A stretch of DNA of 64,000 bases from Niallia taxi (GTDB lineage: Bacteria > Bacillota > Bacilli > Bacillales > Cytobacillaceae): NCBI RefSeq assembly GCF_004005475.1, contig NZ_RZTZ01000001.1:744001-808000 (forward strand), read 5' to 3'. Positions 44,587 through 53,951 of the stretch are shown piece by piece (position 1 is the stretch's first letter; each line of letters opens with the position of its first letter). A program made the translations under genes and the position numbers. The notes under the pieces were generated by a model. That model worked only from the letters and a program-made list of their open reading frames with translations. It was not told the origin of the DNA and did not search any database.

Positions 44587-45228
44587 ATGATGTCCCAACA
44601 ATTTTACCATTATGGCGATCAGTTACAATCTTATCTGCAGTACTTAGAAAAAAGAATCGTATCCTTGGAGAAAGCTGTCACTGAACTGACAAAAGAAGTA
44701 GCTGAACTTAAAAACAGACCTTCTGTTCGAGTAGATCGTATTGAATACAGCTTTGATCAGCTTAAAGTGGAAACATTGGATGGGACACTCAACATCGGCT
44801 TGAATCCGGCTGATTTGCAGAAGATTGAAGAGCTAGCCATTAATCCAGGAAATTCTGTTCAGCCTGGCGGACCCTTTTATCCACCGCAAATAGATCCTAA
44901 GCAAATGATGACAAGATCGATGGAGTTGGAGGAAACTCTCCTTACTTATATTCAAATGGAGCTTCCAGAAGTGATTATGAGAAAACAAGCAGAACTGGGT
45001 ATGGAGGAGGACGAAGCTTACATTGCTTTCATTCAAGAGGATGTAACGAAGCAGCTTCCTACAAGAATACAATTTTATCTGCAGCAACGGACAGCTTCTG
45101 GCAATGAAGAGGATACAAATCAGCAAAATGAAGCAGTGATTGCTGCATTGAAGCAGGAAATAGAAAATGGTGTGCAAATTTTCTTAAGCAATATTCCAGA
45201 TAATGTTAAGGGGAGGAACAAGGAATGA
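44587..45228 (+). CDS. gerPC: Spore germination protein GerPC
   Basis: A 213-residue GerPC. The N-terminal coiled coil (about 8-42, LEKRIVSLEKAVTELTKEV) is followed by the RVDRIEYSFDQLKVETLDGTLNIGL block that defines the family, a proline-rich link and a helical C-terminal half. In other bacilli GerPC is structurally important for the coat-permeability function. AAGGAGG lies five bases from this ATG and eight from the next codon, also ATG. Its stop overlaps the gerPD start as ATGA. Confidence 0.93.
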   Translation: MMSQQFYHYGDQLQSYLQYLEKRIVSLEKAVTELTKEVAELKNRPSVRVDRIEYSFDQLKVETLDGTLNIGLNPADLQKIEELAINPGNSVQPGGPFYPPQIDPKQMMTRSMELEETLLTYIQMELPEVIMRKQAELGMEEDEAYIAFIQEDVTKQLPTRIQFYLQQRTASGNEEDTNQQNEAVIAALKQEIENGVQIFLSNIPDNVKGRNKE

Positions 45229-45404
45229 ACTTTCAAGTATACAATCGCGAGCTTGCAGTGGGAGATATTAAAATTATCGGTGTATCGAGCTCTTCTGTAT
45301 GCATTGTCGGGGACGTACAGACAATACAACTTGCGTCCACGTTTGACACACCTGCAGAATCACTGATTATTGGCCCATTTGTGCCGCTAATCCCGAAAGG
45401 CTGA
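45225..45404 (+). CDS. gerPD: Spore germination protein GerPD
   Basis: This 59-residue gene overlaps gerPC by four bases. The protein starts MNFQVYNRELAVGDIKIIGVSSSSVCIVGD and ends ESLIIGPFVPLIPKG, a clear GerPD with the SSSS-x-x-x-x-GD motif shared by other GerP proteins. The ribosome site is the AAGGA/GGGAGG inside the end of gerPC. It belongs to the sporulation operon gerPABCDEF. Confidence 0.93.
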   Translation: MNFQVYNRELAVGDIKIIGVSSSSVCIVGDVQTIQLASTFDTPAESLIIGPFVPLIPKG

Positions 45405-45408
45405 CAGT

Positions 45409-45858
45409 ATGCTGCAAAGAACTTCTGTTGTTGACCATCTGCGTCTCAATGTTGCTTCCTTTTCATCTACAGTTGAATTCGGAGACATATCTTATTATCA
45501 GGCGTTTTCAAGGGCACTTGCCGTACAGAGGGAGAGAAAGACTTTCTTTGGCAATGAAGGACCTTTTGATTATCCCATTTTCTCCGAACCAATTCCGATT
45601 CCGCCAATTACAGAAAATATCAATATCATGTACCATCAAACAAAGCCAATTATTAAAGTGAAAACTCTAGATATTACTGCCGTTTCAGCATCATCCTTGC
45701 TGCAGGTTGGCAGCACCCGACACATTTTTGCTGAAACGAGGATTAAGCATATAAGACAGCTCGAAAATCATTCTGAAGAATTACAGAACAAGAACATCAT
45801 TCCCCTCGAGGAGATACATTCATCACCGGGAACTTCTATCAATAACAGAAGTCAATAA
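45409..45858 (+). CDS. gerPE: Spore germination protein GerPE
   Basis: A 149-residue GerPE, starting four bases after gerPD. The conserved block FGDISYYQAFSRALAVQRERKTFFGNEG and the later VSASSLLQVGS and ETRIKHIRQL segments identify the family. The internal VSASSLLQVGS repeats the motif found in GerPA, PB and PD. The C-terminal 25 residues are polar and look variable. It probably depends on translation of gerPD, since only a weak AAAGG precedes its ATG. Confidence 0.92.
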   Translation: MLQRTSVVDHLRLNVASFSSTVEFGDISYYQAFSRALAVQRERKTFFGNEGPFDYPIFSEPIPIPPITENINIMYHQTKPIIKVKTLDITAVSASSLLQVGSTRHIFAETRIKHIRQLENHSEELQNKNIIPLEEIHSSPGTSINNRSQ

Positions 45859-45903
45859 ACCTAGTTGCCAAACAGCTTTATTATATTTAAAGGAGGGGTT
45901 TTT

Positions 45904-46122
45904 TTGCCTGCCATCGTAGGTCCAGTGCAGATTGTTAACGTTGGAGAGGGAATCGTTCAATTTGGCGATTCATTGTTCATATCTCCAAAGGGAAATTCGA
46001 AAGTTTCTTTAGGCTCAGGTGCATCAAACACAGGTGCATTTATCATTACGAATAACGGGTTAAGTGCAACTAATTATATAGATACTAGTCTGATTGACCA
46101 GCCGACCTCAGCCAATAATTAG
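45904..46122 (+). CDS. gerPF: Spore germination protein GerPF
   Basis: A 72-residue GerPF that starts with TTG (read as methionine) five or six bases after the strong AAAGGAGGGG. An ATG 13 codons upstream precedes this ribosome site and is not the start. The chain reads PAIVGPVQIVNVGEGIVQFGD, then GSGASNTGAFIITNNGLSATN, closely parallel to GerPA. It is the last gene of the gerP operon. A strong independent ribosome site suggests higher translation than the genes before it. Confidence 0.92.
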   Translation: MPAIVGPVQIVNVGEGIVQFGDSLFISPKGNSKVSLGSGASNTGAFIITNNGLSATNYIDTSLIDQPTSANN

Positions 46123-46123
46123 C

Positions 46124-46165
46124 AGACAGAAGATGAAGAAACATCATTTCCTCCCTCTTCTGTCT
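46124..46165. terminator. Possible gerP/yisB terminator
   Basis: AGACAGAAGA (46124-46133) pairs with TCTTCTGTCT (46156-46165) around a long 22-base loop that contains the yisB stop. The gene ends converge here. The long loop makes it a weak candidate. Confidence 0.4.
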
Positions 46166-46452
46166 TTCGATTTCTTCACCTTCTGCAATTTTGTAGAAGG
46201 CTGTTTTTTTATCCATGCCAAATACTTAGCTATTTGCGGATCATCTTGCAGCAGTGCGACAGTATTCAGCCTTACAGCCAACTCTTCATTTGTATATAGG
46301 GCATGAATTTGCTTATGGCATGGGATACATAAATCGGCTGTTCCTAAATAAGCCCCACCCATTTCCCTTGGTGTCAGATGATGCGCAGTTGTCTCCACGT
46401 CCTCTCTTAAGCATAATTCACATGTGCCAATCTTTTTCTTTACCTTTGCCAT
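46144..46452 (-). CDS. yisB: YisB-like HNH endonuclease
   Basis: A 102-residue HNH nuclease. The zinc cysteines C11/C14 (GTCELCLRED) and C42/C45 (DLCIPCHKQIH) frame the catalytic AHHLTPREMGG, giving the full HNH core with a basic C-terminal tail (about 85-102). Such small proteins act on DNA in repair or mobility. The precise role of YisB is unknown. It lies between gerP and addA, as in B. subtilis, where sbcDC intervenes. Confidence 0.9.
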   Translation of the reverse strand: MAKVKKKIGTCELCLREDVETTAHHLTPREMGGAYLGTADLCIPCHKQIHALYTNEELAVRLNTVALLQDDPQIAKYLAWIKKQPSTKLQKVKKSKDRRGRK

Positions 46453-46537
46453 ATCTGCTTCCTTTCTTAAGAGAAGTGCATGTATATCTTTTTCCCATTT
46501 GTGCTAAAATTCATGATTAATATTAACAAATCGGCTG

Positions 46538-46569
46538 AAAGAAAAGAAGCTGTCCAAAAGCGGACAGCT
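46538..46569 (-). terminator. Terminator of addBA
   Basis: Stem AGCTGTCC/GGACAGCT with a six-base loop, 12 bases after the addA stop, followed on the minus strand by TCTTTTCTTTC. Confidence 0.82.
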
Positions 46570-46580
46570 CCTAAATGCAG

Positions 46581-49500
46581 TTACATCTGCAAGATATTTG
46601 CACCATCAAAGAAAAACAAATACTTCTCATCAATTGGTTTTTTAAGAATTTTTTCAAGTGAATCTGCATACAGGTCAATTTGCACACGGTAGCGAGATTC
46701 CAAAACTGGTTTAGCTTCCTGATAACCATCTTTAAATCGGTCTTGAATGGCATCCGTTTTATAATCAAGAAGCACGGTCCCTTTTTCATCTTCAAAATAT
46801 ACGTCGATAATTCCTTGTATAAGAATTGGCTCATCCTCACCTTGCCAATCCGTATAAACAGAGCTTGCTGGGTAGGCGATATTAAATGGTATCTCACGGA
46901 CAAGCTTTTTGGCATTACGCATACGAAGTCCAAGCTCCGTCTGAAAGAAGGACACAATTTGTCCGACCTCAATTGCCTCTGCCTGTTCTTCTGTTAAAAG
47001 CTCTTTTGCTACCATTTCATCCACTAGCAGTAGCACATTCTCCTCGGTAATATCCTCATCCAAGCGAACATGCTGCATAACCATATGCATTGCTGTTCCT
47101 TTTTCAGCAGGACTCAGCTTTTTCTCCTGCATAAACTTCGGCCTGTTCCAAATTGTTTTTCTCCGTGTTTGAACTAGCTCTGTTCCGCTTTGCTCATCCA
47201 GTCTTTCACTTTGTCTTTTCAGCTCTGATACTGATTGCTTAGAACGATAGATTGTACCTTCTGGGAAGGCATACTTCCAATTAAGCGTGCGCTGGATTTG
47301 TTCCTGATATTCAGAGGAAATTTCTACTTTTCTTCCGTTTGTAACCTTTTCCAGCCAGCCTTCTTGTTCCTCTAAGTCCTCAGCAGTAAAAGCAAGCAGC
47401 TCTTCCTTAGGTAAAATCCGTATTTCCCAAGATGATGGATGGACAGAAACCTCTCCTTTATCCAACCAGCTTTCCAAATGAATATCTGCTGCATCTTTAT
47501 GTCTTACAAGTGCTGGTCCTATCCAATCCAAATAAGAGCGTGCAGAAGCCCTGTCGAATTCATTAAGAAGCCAATTGGAGTGGCCTGCCGCCTGTGCCCA
47601 TTTCAGCTTGGACTTTTCAATATCTTTGACAGAACCGACTAGCACCAATTTCTCTTTAGCCCTTGTCAATGCAACATAAAGTACCCGCATTTCCTCTGCT
47701 AGAAGCTCCATTCTCTTTTTCTTCACAAATGCTATTTGTGGTAAAGAAGGATAAGAAATACGCTTTTTGGCATGAATATACTTCGTTGCAAAGCCAAGAT
47801 CCTTATCAAGCAAAAACGGCTTGCGGAGATCCATCGTATTAAATTCTCTTCCAATACCTGCAAGGAAAACAAAGGGAAACTCCAGCCCTTTACTGCTGTG
47901 GATTGTCATAATCCGCACAACATCTTCTTGCTCTGTCAATGCCCTTGCAGCTCCAAGGTCGTTTCCTCTGTCTCTCATTCTTTCAATAAAACGCAAGAAA
48001 CGGAACAGCCCGCGGAAAGAGGTGGATTCATATTGACGAGCACGATCAAACAAGGCTCTTAAATTAGCCTGTCGCTGATTCCCGCCAGGCAAACCGCCAA
48101 CAAAATCATAAAAATGAGTGTCTCTGTACAGTCTCCATACTAAATCCGACAAAGCTCCTCGCCTTGCTTCTGTTCGCCATTCATGGAGCATACTAAAGAA
48201 TGGTGCAATTCTTTCATACACCGCTTCTGTATTTGCTGTCCTTGCTCCCATAAAAGCTTTGACAGCATCATAAAATGCCCCCTGCTTTTGGGCAATTCGG
48301 ATTTGACTCAGCTCTTCTTCCGTCAAGCCGACAATTGGTGATCGAAGCACTGCAGCTAGTGGAATGTCCTGATACGGATTGTCGATTACCTTCAGTAATG
48401 ACATCATGATATTCACTTCGGTCGACTCAAAATAGCCTGTTGTCAAATTAGCATATGTCGGGATATTAAACTGCTTTATTTCCTCCATAATAGCAGGTGC
48501 CCATGTCATGGAACGCAAAAGAATGACCATATCCTTGTACATCACAGGTCGGTAAGATTTCGTTTTTGCGTCATACACCTCCTGCTTTTGGTCGAACAGC
48601 TCCTTCATTTTTTGGGCAATCACGCGCGCTTCCAGCTGAGACTGTTCCAATTCCAATGCATCAAATTCGCTGTCTTCTCCTTCTGCTTCGTCACTTGATA
48701 CAGAAGTATTCTGATTGACGAGTGCCAGTTCAATCGGATAGATGGTCTCCTCTGGATATGAAGCTCCCTTTGCCAGTTCTGCGTCCCTGTCATATTCAAT
48801 TTCCCCGACTTTAACACCCATTATCTGTTTGAATAAATAGTTTGTACCATCCAAAACTTCTCTTCTACTGCGGAAGTTCCTTGCAAGGTCAATCTTATAA
48901 CCAGCATCTTCGTCTTCCTGGAAGCGATTATATTTAGCTAGAAACAAGTTCGGTTCTGCAAGGCGGAATCGATAAATGGACTGCTTCACATCGCCAACCA
49001 TAAACAGATTGCCAGCTGATTCGCTGTCTGCTGTCACAAGCTGGAGAATAGATTCCTGCACCATATTGACGTCCTGATATTCATCGATCAGTACTTCTTT
49101 AAACTGCTTGCGGTAATATAAGGCTGCAACAGAAGGCTCTAATTCCGTTGTTTCTGAATTACGTAATATTTCCAAGCAATAATGCTCAAGGTCTGCAAAA
49201 TCAACTAAGCCCTTTTCCGATTTCATTTTCTGGAACCGTTCAGAGAAGGCTGCAACAAGCCTTGTCAATGTTTCCACATGGACCTTCATTTCTCGCATAT
49301 CCTTGATAAAGCCTTCAGGCAGTCTGCCAAATAATTCACTTTGCATTTCCTGCAGTATTTTCTTGGCTCTTTCTCTTATCTTCTGAGCTTCTTCTATTAA
49401 AGCAGGGTCGTACTCGTCTCCCTTGCAAGCCTTGGCTCTAGAAAACTTCAAGCCTTGCATTGCTTCATATAATGTTTTCCATGAGTCGTTTTTCGCTTGT

Positions 49501-50315
49501 TGAATAATGTCCAAAAGGCTTAAATCATCAAGGAAATTACTTGCCCTTGGCGAAGGCCCGCCCGGCCGCTTCGTCAATTCCAAACCATATTCCAAAAGCT
49601 GTCTGACACCATCCAATTGAAGCTCTATACTTACAAGTAGCTCTTTAGCAAAAGGAAGCTCTTCTATTGCCGCTGACTCTTCTATGTCATACATTTGTGC
49701 CAATGACCCTAAATAAGCAGATGGAGACGGATTTGCCCGCGAAAAGTCATACACTTCCTGAATGATTTTTTGAAGAGCATCATCACTTCTGTCATTTGTG
49801 AAAGCATCAACCAAATCGAAGAAAGCGAGATTCTCATCCTTCCCATATTCTTCTTCAAACAGGTCTTCCACACATTCATCTCGCATTAATTGTGCTTCTG
49901 TTTCATCTGCTATTCGGAAGCCTGGGTCAAGATCAATCATGTAATAATATTTTCGAATAACCTCTAGACAAAAGGAATGGATTGTTGATATATGTGCTTT
50001 ATTTAATAAAGCCAATTGTTTCTTCAGATGCTGAGATTTCGGATTAGCATTGATTTCCTTTTCCAGCACATCTCCTATTCGATGCTTCATCTCTGCAGCC
50101 GATGCATTTGTAAATGTAACGACAAGCAGTTCATCAACATTAATTGGGTTGTCTGAAACAATTTTGCGAATCATTCTTTCTACAAGAACTGCTGTTTTTC
50201 CTGAACCGGCAGCTGCCGCTACTAAAATATCGCTGCCGCTCAGCATGATCGCTTTCCATTGGTCATCTGTCCACGTGGCATCCACTGGTTTCTCTGGAAT
50301 ATCAATAATTTTCAT
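46581..50315 (-). CDS. addA: Helicase-nuclease AddA
   Basis: AddA is the UvrD-type 3'-5' helicase and nuclease subunit of the AddAB complex, which resects double-strand breaks and loads RecA. The 1244-residue protein has Walker A AAAAGSGKTA (about 34-42), LLVVTFTNASAAEMKHRI, the DEYQDVN Walker B box, RNFRSR, VRIMTIHSSKGLEFPFVFLAG and the C-terminal RecB-like nuclease motif LLDYKTDA. I prefer the ATG at 50315, nine bases after GGAGG. An ATG two codons earlier is only three bases away. It overlaps the end of addB. Confidence 0.96.
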   Translation of the reverse strand: MKIIDIPEKPVDATWTDDQWKAIMLSGSDILVAAAAGSGKTAVLVERMIRKIVSDNPINVDELLVVTFTNASAAEMKHRIGDVLEKEINANPKSQHLKKQLALLNKAHISTIHSFCLEVIRKYYYMIDLDPGFRIADETEAQLMRDECVEDLFEEEYGKDENLAFFDLVDAFTNDRSDDALQKIIQEVYDFSRANPSPSAYLGSLAQMYDIEESAAIEELPFAKELLVSIELQLDGVRQLLEYGLELTKRPGGPSPRASNFLDDLSLLDIIQQAKNDSWKTLYEAMQGLKFSRAKACKGDEYDPALIEEAQKIRERAKKILQEMQSELFGRLPEGFIKDMREMKVHVETLTRLVAAFSERFQKMKSEKGLVDFADLEHYCLEILRNSETTELEPSVAALYYRKQFKEVLIDEYQDVNMVQESILQLVTADSESAGNLFMVGDVKQSIYRFRLAEPNLFLAKYNRFQEDEDAGYKIDLARNFRSRREVLDGTNYLFKQIMGVKVGEIEYDRDAELAKGASYPEETIYPIELALVNQNTSVSSDEAEGEDSEFDALELEQSQLEARVIAQKMKELFDQKQEVYDAKTKSYRPVMYKDMVILLRSMTWAPAIMEEIKQFNIPTYANLTTGYFESTEVNIMMSLLKVIDNPYQDIPLAAVLRSPIVGLTEEELSQIRIAQKQGAFYDAVKAFMGARTANTEAVYERIAPFFSMLHEWRTEARRGALSDLVWRLYRDTHFYDFVGGLPGGNQRQANLRALFDRARQYESTSFRGLFRFLRFIERMRDRGNDLGAARALTEQEDVVRIMTIHSSKGLEFPFVFLAGIGREFNTMDLRKPFLLDKDLGFATKYIHAKKRISYPSLPQIAFVKKKRMELLAEEMRVLYVALTRAKEKLVLVGSVKDIEKSKLKWAQAAGHSNWLLNEFDRASARSYLDWIGPALVRHKDAADIHLESWLDKGEVSVHPSSWEIRILPKEELLAFTAEDLEEQEGWLEKVTNGRKVEISSEYQEQIQRTLNWKYAFPEGTIYRSKQSVSELKRQSERLDEQSGTELVQTRRKTIWNRPKFMQEKKLSPAEKGTAMHMVMQHVRLDEDITEENVLLLVDEMVAKELLTEEQAEAIEVGQIVSFFQTELGLRMRNAKKLVREIPFNIAYPASSVYTDWQGEDEPILIQGIIDVYFEDEKGTVLLDYKTDAIQDRFKDGYQEAKPVLESRYRVQIDLYADSLEKILKKPIDEKYLFFFDGANILQM

Positions 50316-53300
50316 TTGCATTTGCCTCCTTTCTAATTAATTCAAGTGCTTCTTCCTTCGAGAAGGTTTGCAGTTTTCGATATTGGTTTGATTCAAGCCC
50401 CTCATCAAACTGGCAAACAGACTTAAATGAACAAAAAGTACATGGCGACTTTTCCTTCAGCTGATATGGAGCAATCTCCACATTCCCGCCGATAATTTTG
50501 TTACCTGTTTCCACATATTTATGACGAACAAATTTCTGAAGAGAAGAAAAGTCCTCCCTGCTGGCAACCTTAGAGCGCTTCGTCAATGTGCCGTCTGTTT
50601 TAACACCTGCTGGCACAATCGGAGAATCTCCTTTTTCAAGACTGCCGTCCATCAGCTTAATTACATCCTCTTTACCGAGCATCAAGCCATTCATCTTAAA
50701 TTTTTTGAACAACTCCTCCTCGATTTCATCAAGAGTCAAGACTTTTTTAGTGCTCAAGACTGGATTATGAACATGGAAGTACAATACTCCAGCAGGATTT
50801 GCCTCCTTTTCTACAAGGATGCTGCTGTTTGAAATGATAAGATCCAGGTATGTCAGCATCTGTAAAGACAGACCATAATATACTTCGTTCATGTTCAGCT
50901 CATGTGCGCTCGATTTATAATCAATGACACGCAAGTATACTTCATTATCGAGCTCTGCCTTGTCCACACGGTCAATTCTTCCCACTAGCTCCATTTTCGT
51001 ACCGTTTCTTAGTGAAAAGCCCATTGGCGGAAGCTTTCCTTTTGGTCCAAATTCCAGCTCTAAATCAATCGGAGCAAACCCGCTGTATTTCGCATGCTCA
51101 CTTAAGATAAAGGATGCTCGGCTGATAATCTGTTCAAGCTTTCTTTTAATATAATGGTGCCTGTTCGTGCTAAGCAGTATTTCATTTTGCAATTTCGGTG
51201 CCAGCATTTCAACTGCATCCTTTGCAAGCATCTCACACTGCTCTTTTGTCAGGTCAGACCACATCATGTTTTCATGCAATACTGTTTCGGCAATGTATTT
51301 TAAGGCAGCATGAAATAAATCTCCAATTGCCGGAGCCTCCAGCCTGTATACTTGTCTTTCCTTCAGCTTTAGTCCATGTGTGGCGAAATGAGAGAACGGG
51401 CATGACTGAAACAATTCCATTCTTGAAACACTAGCTGTTATGCTTTCCCCATAGAGCATTGTGCTCGTTTCATCTGCTAATGAGCTCGTTCTGTTTTGAT
51501 ATGTCAGGCTTGAGAATACCTTTTTAGCAGCTGCCCTCCATTGGTCGTTTTCTATATAGGCATTGTAAACATCCCACCAAAAATCATAAATCGGATAATG
51601 TCTTTTCTTTAGCTGGAGCTGACCATTTAAATAGGACAAGCTTGTTTTTAAGTCAACCGCATAGCCTAGCTGACCCAACTCAGATAATTCCTTCGGATCT
51701 GCCATAAAGTAAAGCGTCTTTGCTTCAGGAACAAGATCACGCATCCGTTTTACATATAAGGATGGCAGTAATGACTTGCCTTCGTCATTTGCCAGCGGAT
51801 ATGTTAAATATAATCGTTCAGAGGCAGAAGTGAATGCCTTGTATGCAAGAAACTCTTCATCAAGCAATCTCGTTTTGCTTGTCGGTGCAAGCTTCATGCC
51901 AGCTTCAACAAGACTTTCTCTGTCACTGTCTGCAAATATTCCGTCATCTGTAAACTTAGCAGGAAATACCCCTTCATTCAGACCGATTACAAATGCTGCC
52001 TTTATCCTGCCCAGACGAGAGTTTTCTAAATCAGCAATTAACACCTGGTCAATTGCCGGCGGAACTAAGGAAAACTTTAAGGTATCAAGTCCTGCATCCA
52101 ATATGGTCGCAAATTGCTTTCTTGCCATTTCCTCTTCTCCAAGAATTTCTACAAATTGATCAAGCAAATCTACAATACTATTCCATGCCTGGTCATGCTC
52201 GCCTGCTTTAACAAGCTCCCCCTTCTCTTCCAGCTCGGCCTTCCATAAATCCATTTTTTCCGGAACCTCAAGCTCTTCTAAATAAAGATACAATGCTTCA
52301 CACTTAGCTCTTCCTGTCTTGGCCCTCTTTAACCTGTTCGCCAGCCGCATTATTGGCGCAGCTAAGGAGAGACGAAGTTCATTCAGCTCCTGCTCCATCT
52401 GCTTCTCACTGTCTGTCTGAACGCCTTGATCCCATTCAAGCCCTTGGAATCTCCTGTATTTCCAGCGCTCTTTTCTTGTCCACTTATCTCCTTTTATGCC
52501 GTATGCCAAGCAATAGTTTTCCAGCTTATCTACCTTTTCTCTTATATTGCTCTTACGCATATGCAATGGAAACAGCAGCTCTGTCTTAACCGCCCTAAAC
52601 ACAGGCTCATACCGCCAGTTTGTTTCAATAATTTCCAATGTAGAGCGAATTAACTCGACAAGCGGATGAAAATGCATCGTTCTTTTCTGGTCAATAAAAA
52701 AGGGAATTTCATAATCTGCAAAAATAGTCTCTATGATATTTTGGTATTCACCCGTATTACGGGATAAAAGGCTGATGTCGCGATAGCGGTAGCCCTGCTG
52801 TCGAATAAGCTTCTTGATTTCCCGAGCAACGCCCTCAATTTCTGCTCGTGGATTGACACTTTCAGCAAAACGCACAGCAGAATCTCCTGAATAAGGAACT
52901 GCCGGTCTGCTGTCAAAATGCGCTTCAATATGTTTAAGGGATTCGTGCAAATCCCTGTGTATCTCACCAAAAAATTCCTCTTCTACTTCAACACCCAGTT
53001 GTTTTGCAAATGAGTAAATTGTTGCGTAGGTTTCCTTTGACATTCTGAAGAGATCTAACTCATTTGCAAAACTGTTTCTGTCAGGCTCGTCCACTGTAAA
53101 GGTAATGGTTACATTCTTACATGTCTGAATAAGCTGCTGAAGGATTAAATACTCCTGTGGCGTAAAGCTATAAAAGCCATCAATAAAGACCTCTGCCTTT
53201 TTTAAATATTCCGAGCTGCTGATTTTCTCTGCAAGTAAGCGGAAATAATCCTCTCCATCAATATATTTTCCAAGCATGTTTTCCTCAAAGCTTTGGTAAA

Positions 53301-53799
53301 TAATCTCTAAATCATGCAGTTTATCCAAAAGAGCTCTATCTGTATTTCCTGCTTCAGCAATACCCTGTTGTCTGCCACCGAGTTCCTCTGGTGTCACACA
53401 ATATCTCCTGAATTCTGTAACTAGCTGTTCCACTTGGCCAATAAAACCATTCTTATCTGCCACCTTTTTGAATAATGACAGTTCCTCTTTCTTTTCTTCA
53501 ATAATGCTGCGGATGAGCATGCTGATACCGACACTGTTTATATGCTGTCTGGAGATGCCTCCTGTTTCCTGCAATACTCTCCAAGCAAGTCTTGTAAAAC
53601 TGTACACTTGGGCACGGAACATGCCGCCAAGTCCTTCACTTCCTGCTAAGTTTTGATCTGACATAAATGTCATCTGATCTGGTACTAAATAGATAATAGG
53701 ATTACCTTCCGGATCTGCAAACAGCTTTTCCCGAATAGAATCTATACAAAAGGCAGTCTTGCCGCTGCCTGATCGTCCAGCTAATAATCTAACAGACAT
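50302..53799 (-). CDS. addB: Helicase-nuclease AddB
   Basis: AddB is the second nuclease subunit and Chi-recognition subunit of AddAB. The 1165-residue protein starts with RLLAGRSGSGKT (ATP loop at 8-15), carries a degenerate helicase region, and ends with a nuclease domain containing VIDYKSSA. The iron-sulfur cluster cysteines are visible as one in LFQSCPFSHFATHG and three in CTFCSFKSVCQFD near the C-terminus. The start at 53799 lies five bases after GGAGG. A GTG six codons upstream precedes that site. It is the first gene of addB-addA. Confidence 0.96.
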   Translation of the reverse strand: MSVRLLAGRSGSGKTAFCIDSIREKLFADPEGNPIIYLVPDQMTFMSDQNLAGSEGLGGMFRAQVYSFTRLAWRVLQETGGISRQHINSVGISMLIRSIIEEKKEELSLFKKVADKNGFIGQVEQLVTEFRRYCVTPEELGGRQQGIAEAGNTDRALLDKLHDLEIIYQSFEENMLGKYIDGEDYFRLLAEKISSSEYLKKAEVFIDGFYSFTPQEYLILQQLIQTCKNVTITFTVDEPDRNSFANELDLFRMSKETYATIYSFAKQLGVEVEEEFFGEIHRDLHESLKHIEAHFDSRPAVPYSGDSAVRFAESVNPRAEIEGVAREIKKLIRQQGYRYRDISLLSRNTGEYQNIIETIFADYEIPFFIDQKRTMHFHPLVELIRSTLEIIETNWRYEPVFRAVKTELLFPLHMRKSNIREKVDKLENYCLAYGIKGDKWTRKERWKYRRFQGLEWDQGVQTDSEKQMEQELNELRLSLAAPIMRLANRLKRAKTGRAKCEALYLYLEELEVPEKMDLWKAELEEKGELVKAGEHDQAWNSIVDLLDQFVEILGEEEMARKQFATILDAGLDTLKFSLVPPAIDQVLIADLENSRLGRIKAAFVIGLNEGVFPAKFTDDGIFADSDRESLVEAGMKLAPTSKTRLLDEEFLAYKAFTSASERLYLTYPLANDEGKSLLPSLYVKRMRDLVPEAKTLYFMADPKELSELGQLGYAVDLKTSLSYLNGQLQLKKRHYPIYDFWWDVYNAYIENDQWRAAAKKVFSSLTYQNRTSSLADETSTMLYGESITASVSRMELFQSCPFSHFATHGLKLKERQVYRLEAPAIGDLFHAALKYIAETVLHENMMWSDLTKEQCEMLAKDAVEMLAPKLQNEILLSTNRHHYIKRKLEQIISRASFILSEHAKYSGFAPIDLELEFGPKGKLPPMGFSLRNGTKMELVGRIDRVDKAELDNEVYLRVIDYKSSAHELNMNEVYYGLSLQMLTYLDLIISNSSILVEKEANPAGVLYFHVHNPVLSTKKVLTLDEIEEELFKKFKMNGLMLGKEDVIKLMDGSLEKGDSPIVPAGVKTDGTLTKRSKVASREDFSSLQKFVRHKYVETGNKIIGGNVEIAPYQLKEKSPCTFCSFKSVCQFDEGLESNQYRKLQTFSKEEALELIRKEANANENY

Positions 53800-53916
53800 A
53801 ATTGCCTCCTCGAACACTTAATTTCTCTTTTTATAATATCATAGAAACAAATGTTTGCCCTACTAAAGAATACTCCTAGCACTTGCCAATATTTTCACTG
53901 AACCCTCTCTTTCATT

Positions 53917-53950
53917 CAAAAAAAAATAGGAGCTCATATGAGCTCCTATT
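53917..53950 (-). terminator. Terminator of the signal peptidase gene
   Basis: A 26-bp perfect palindrome (53925-53950, centred on CATATG) directly follows the gene, with a T run after it on the minus strand. Confidence 0.85.
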
Positions 53951-53951
53951 C

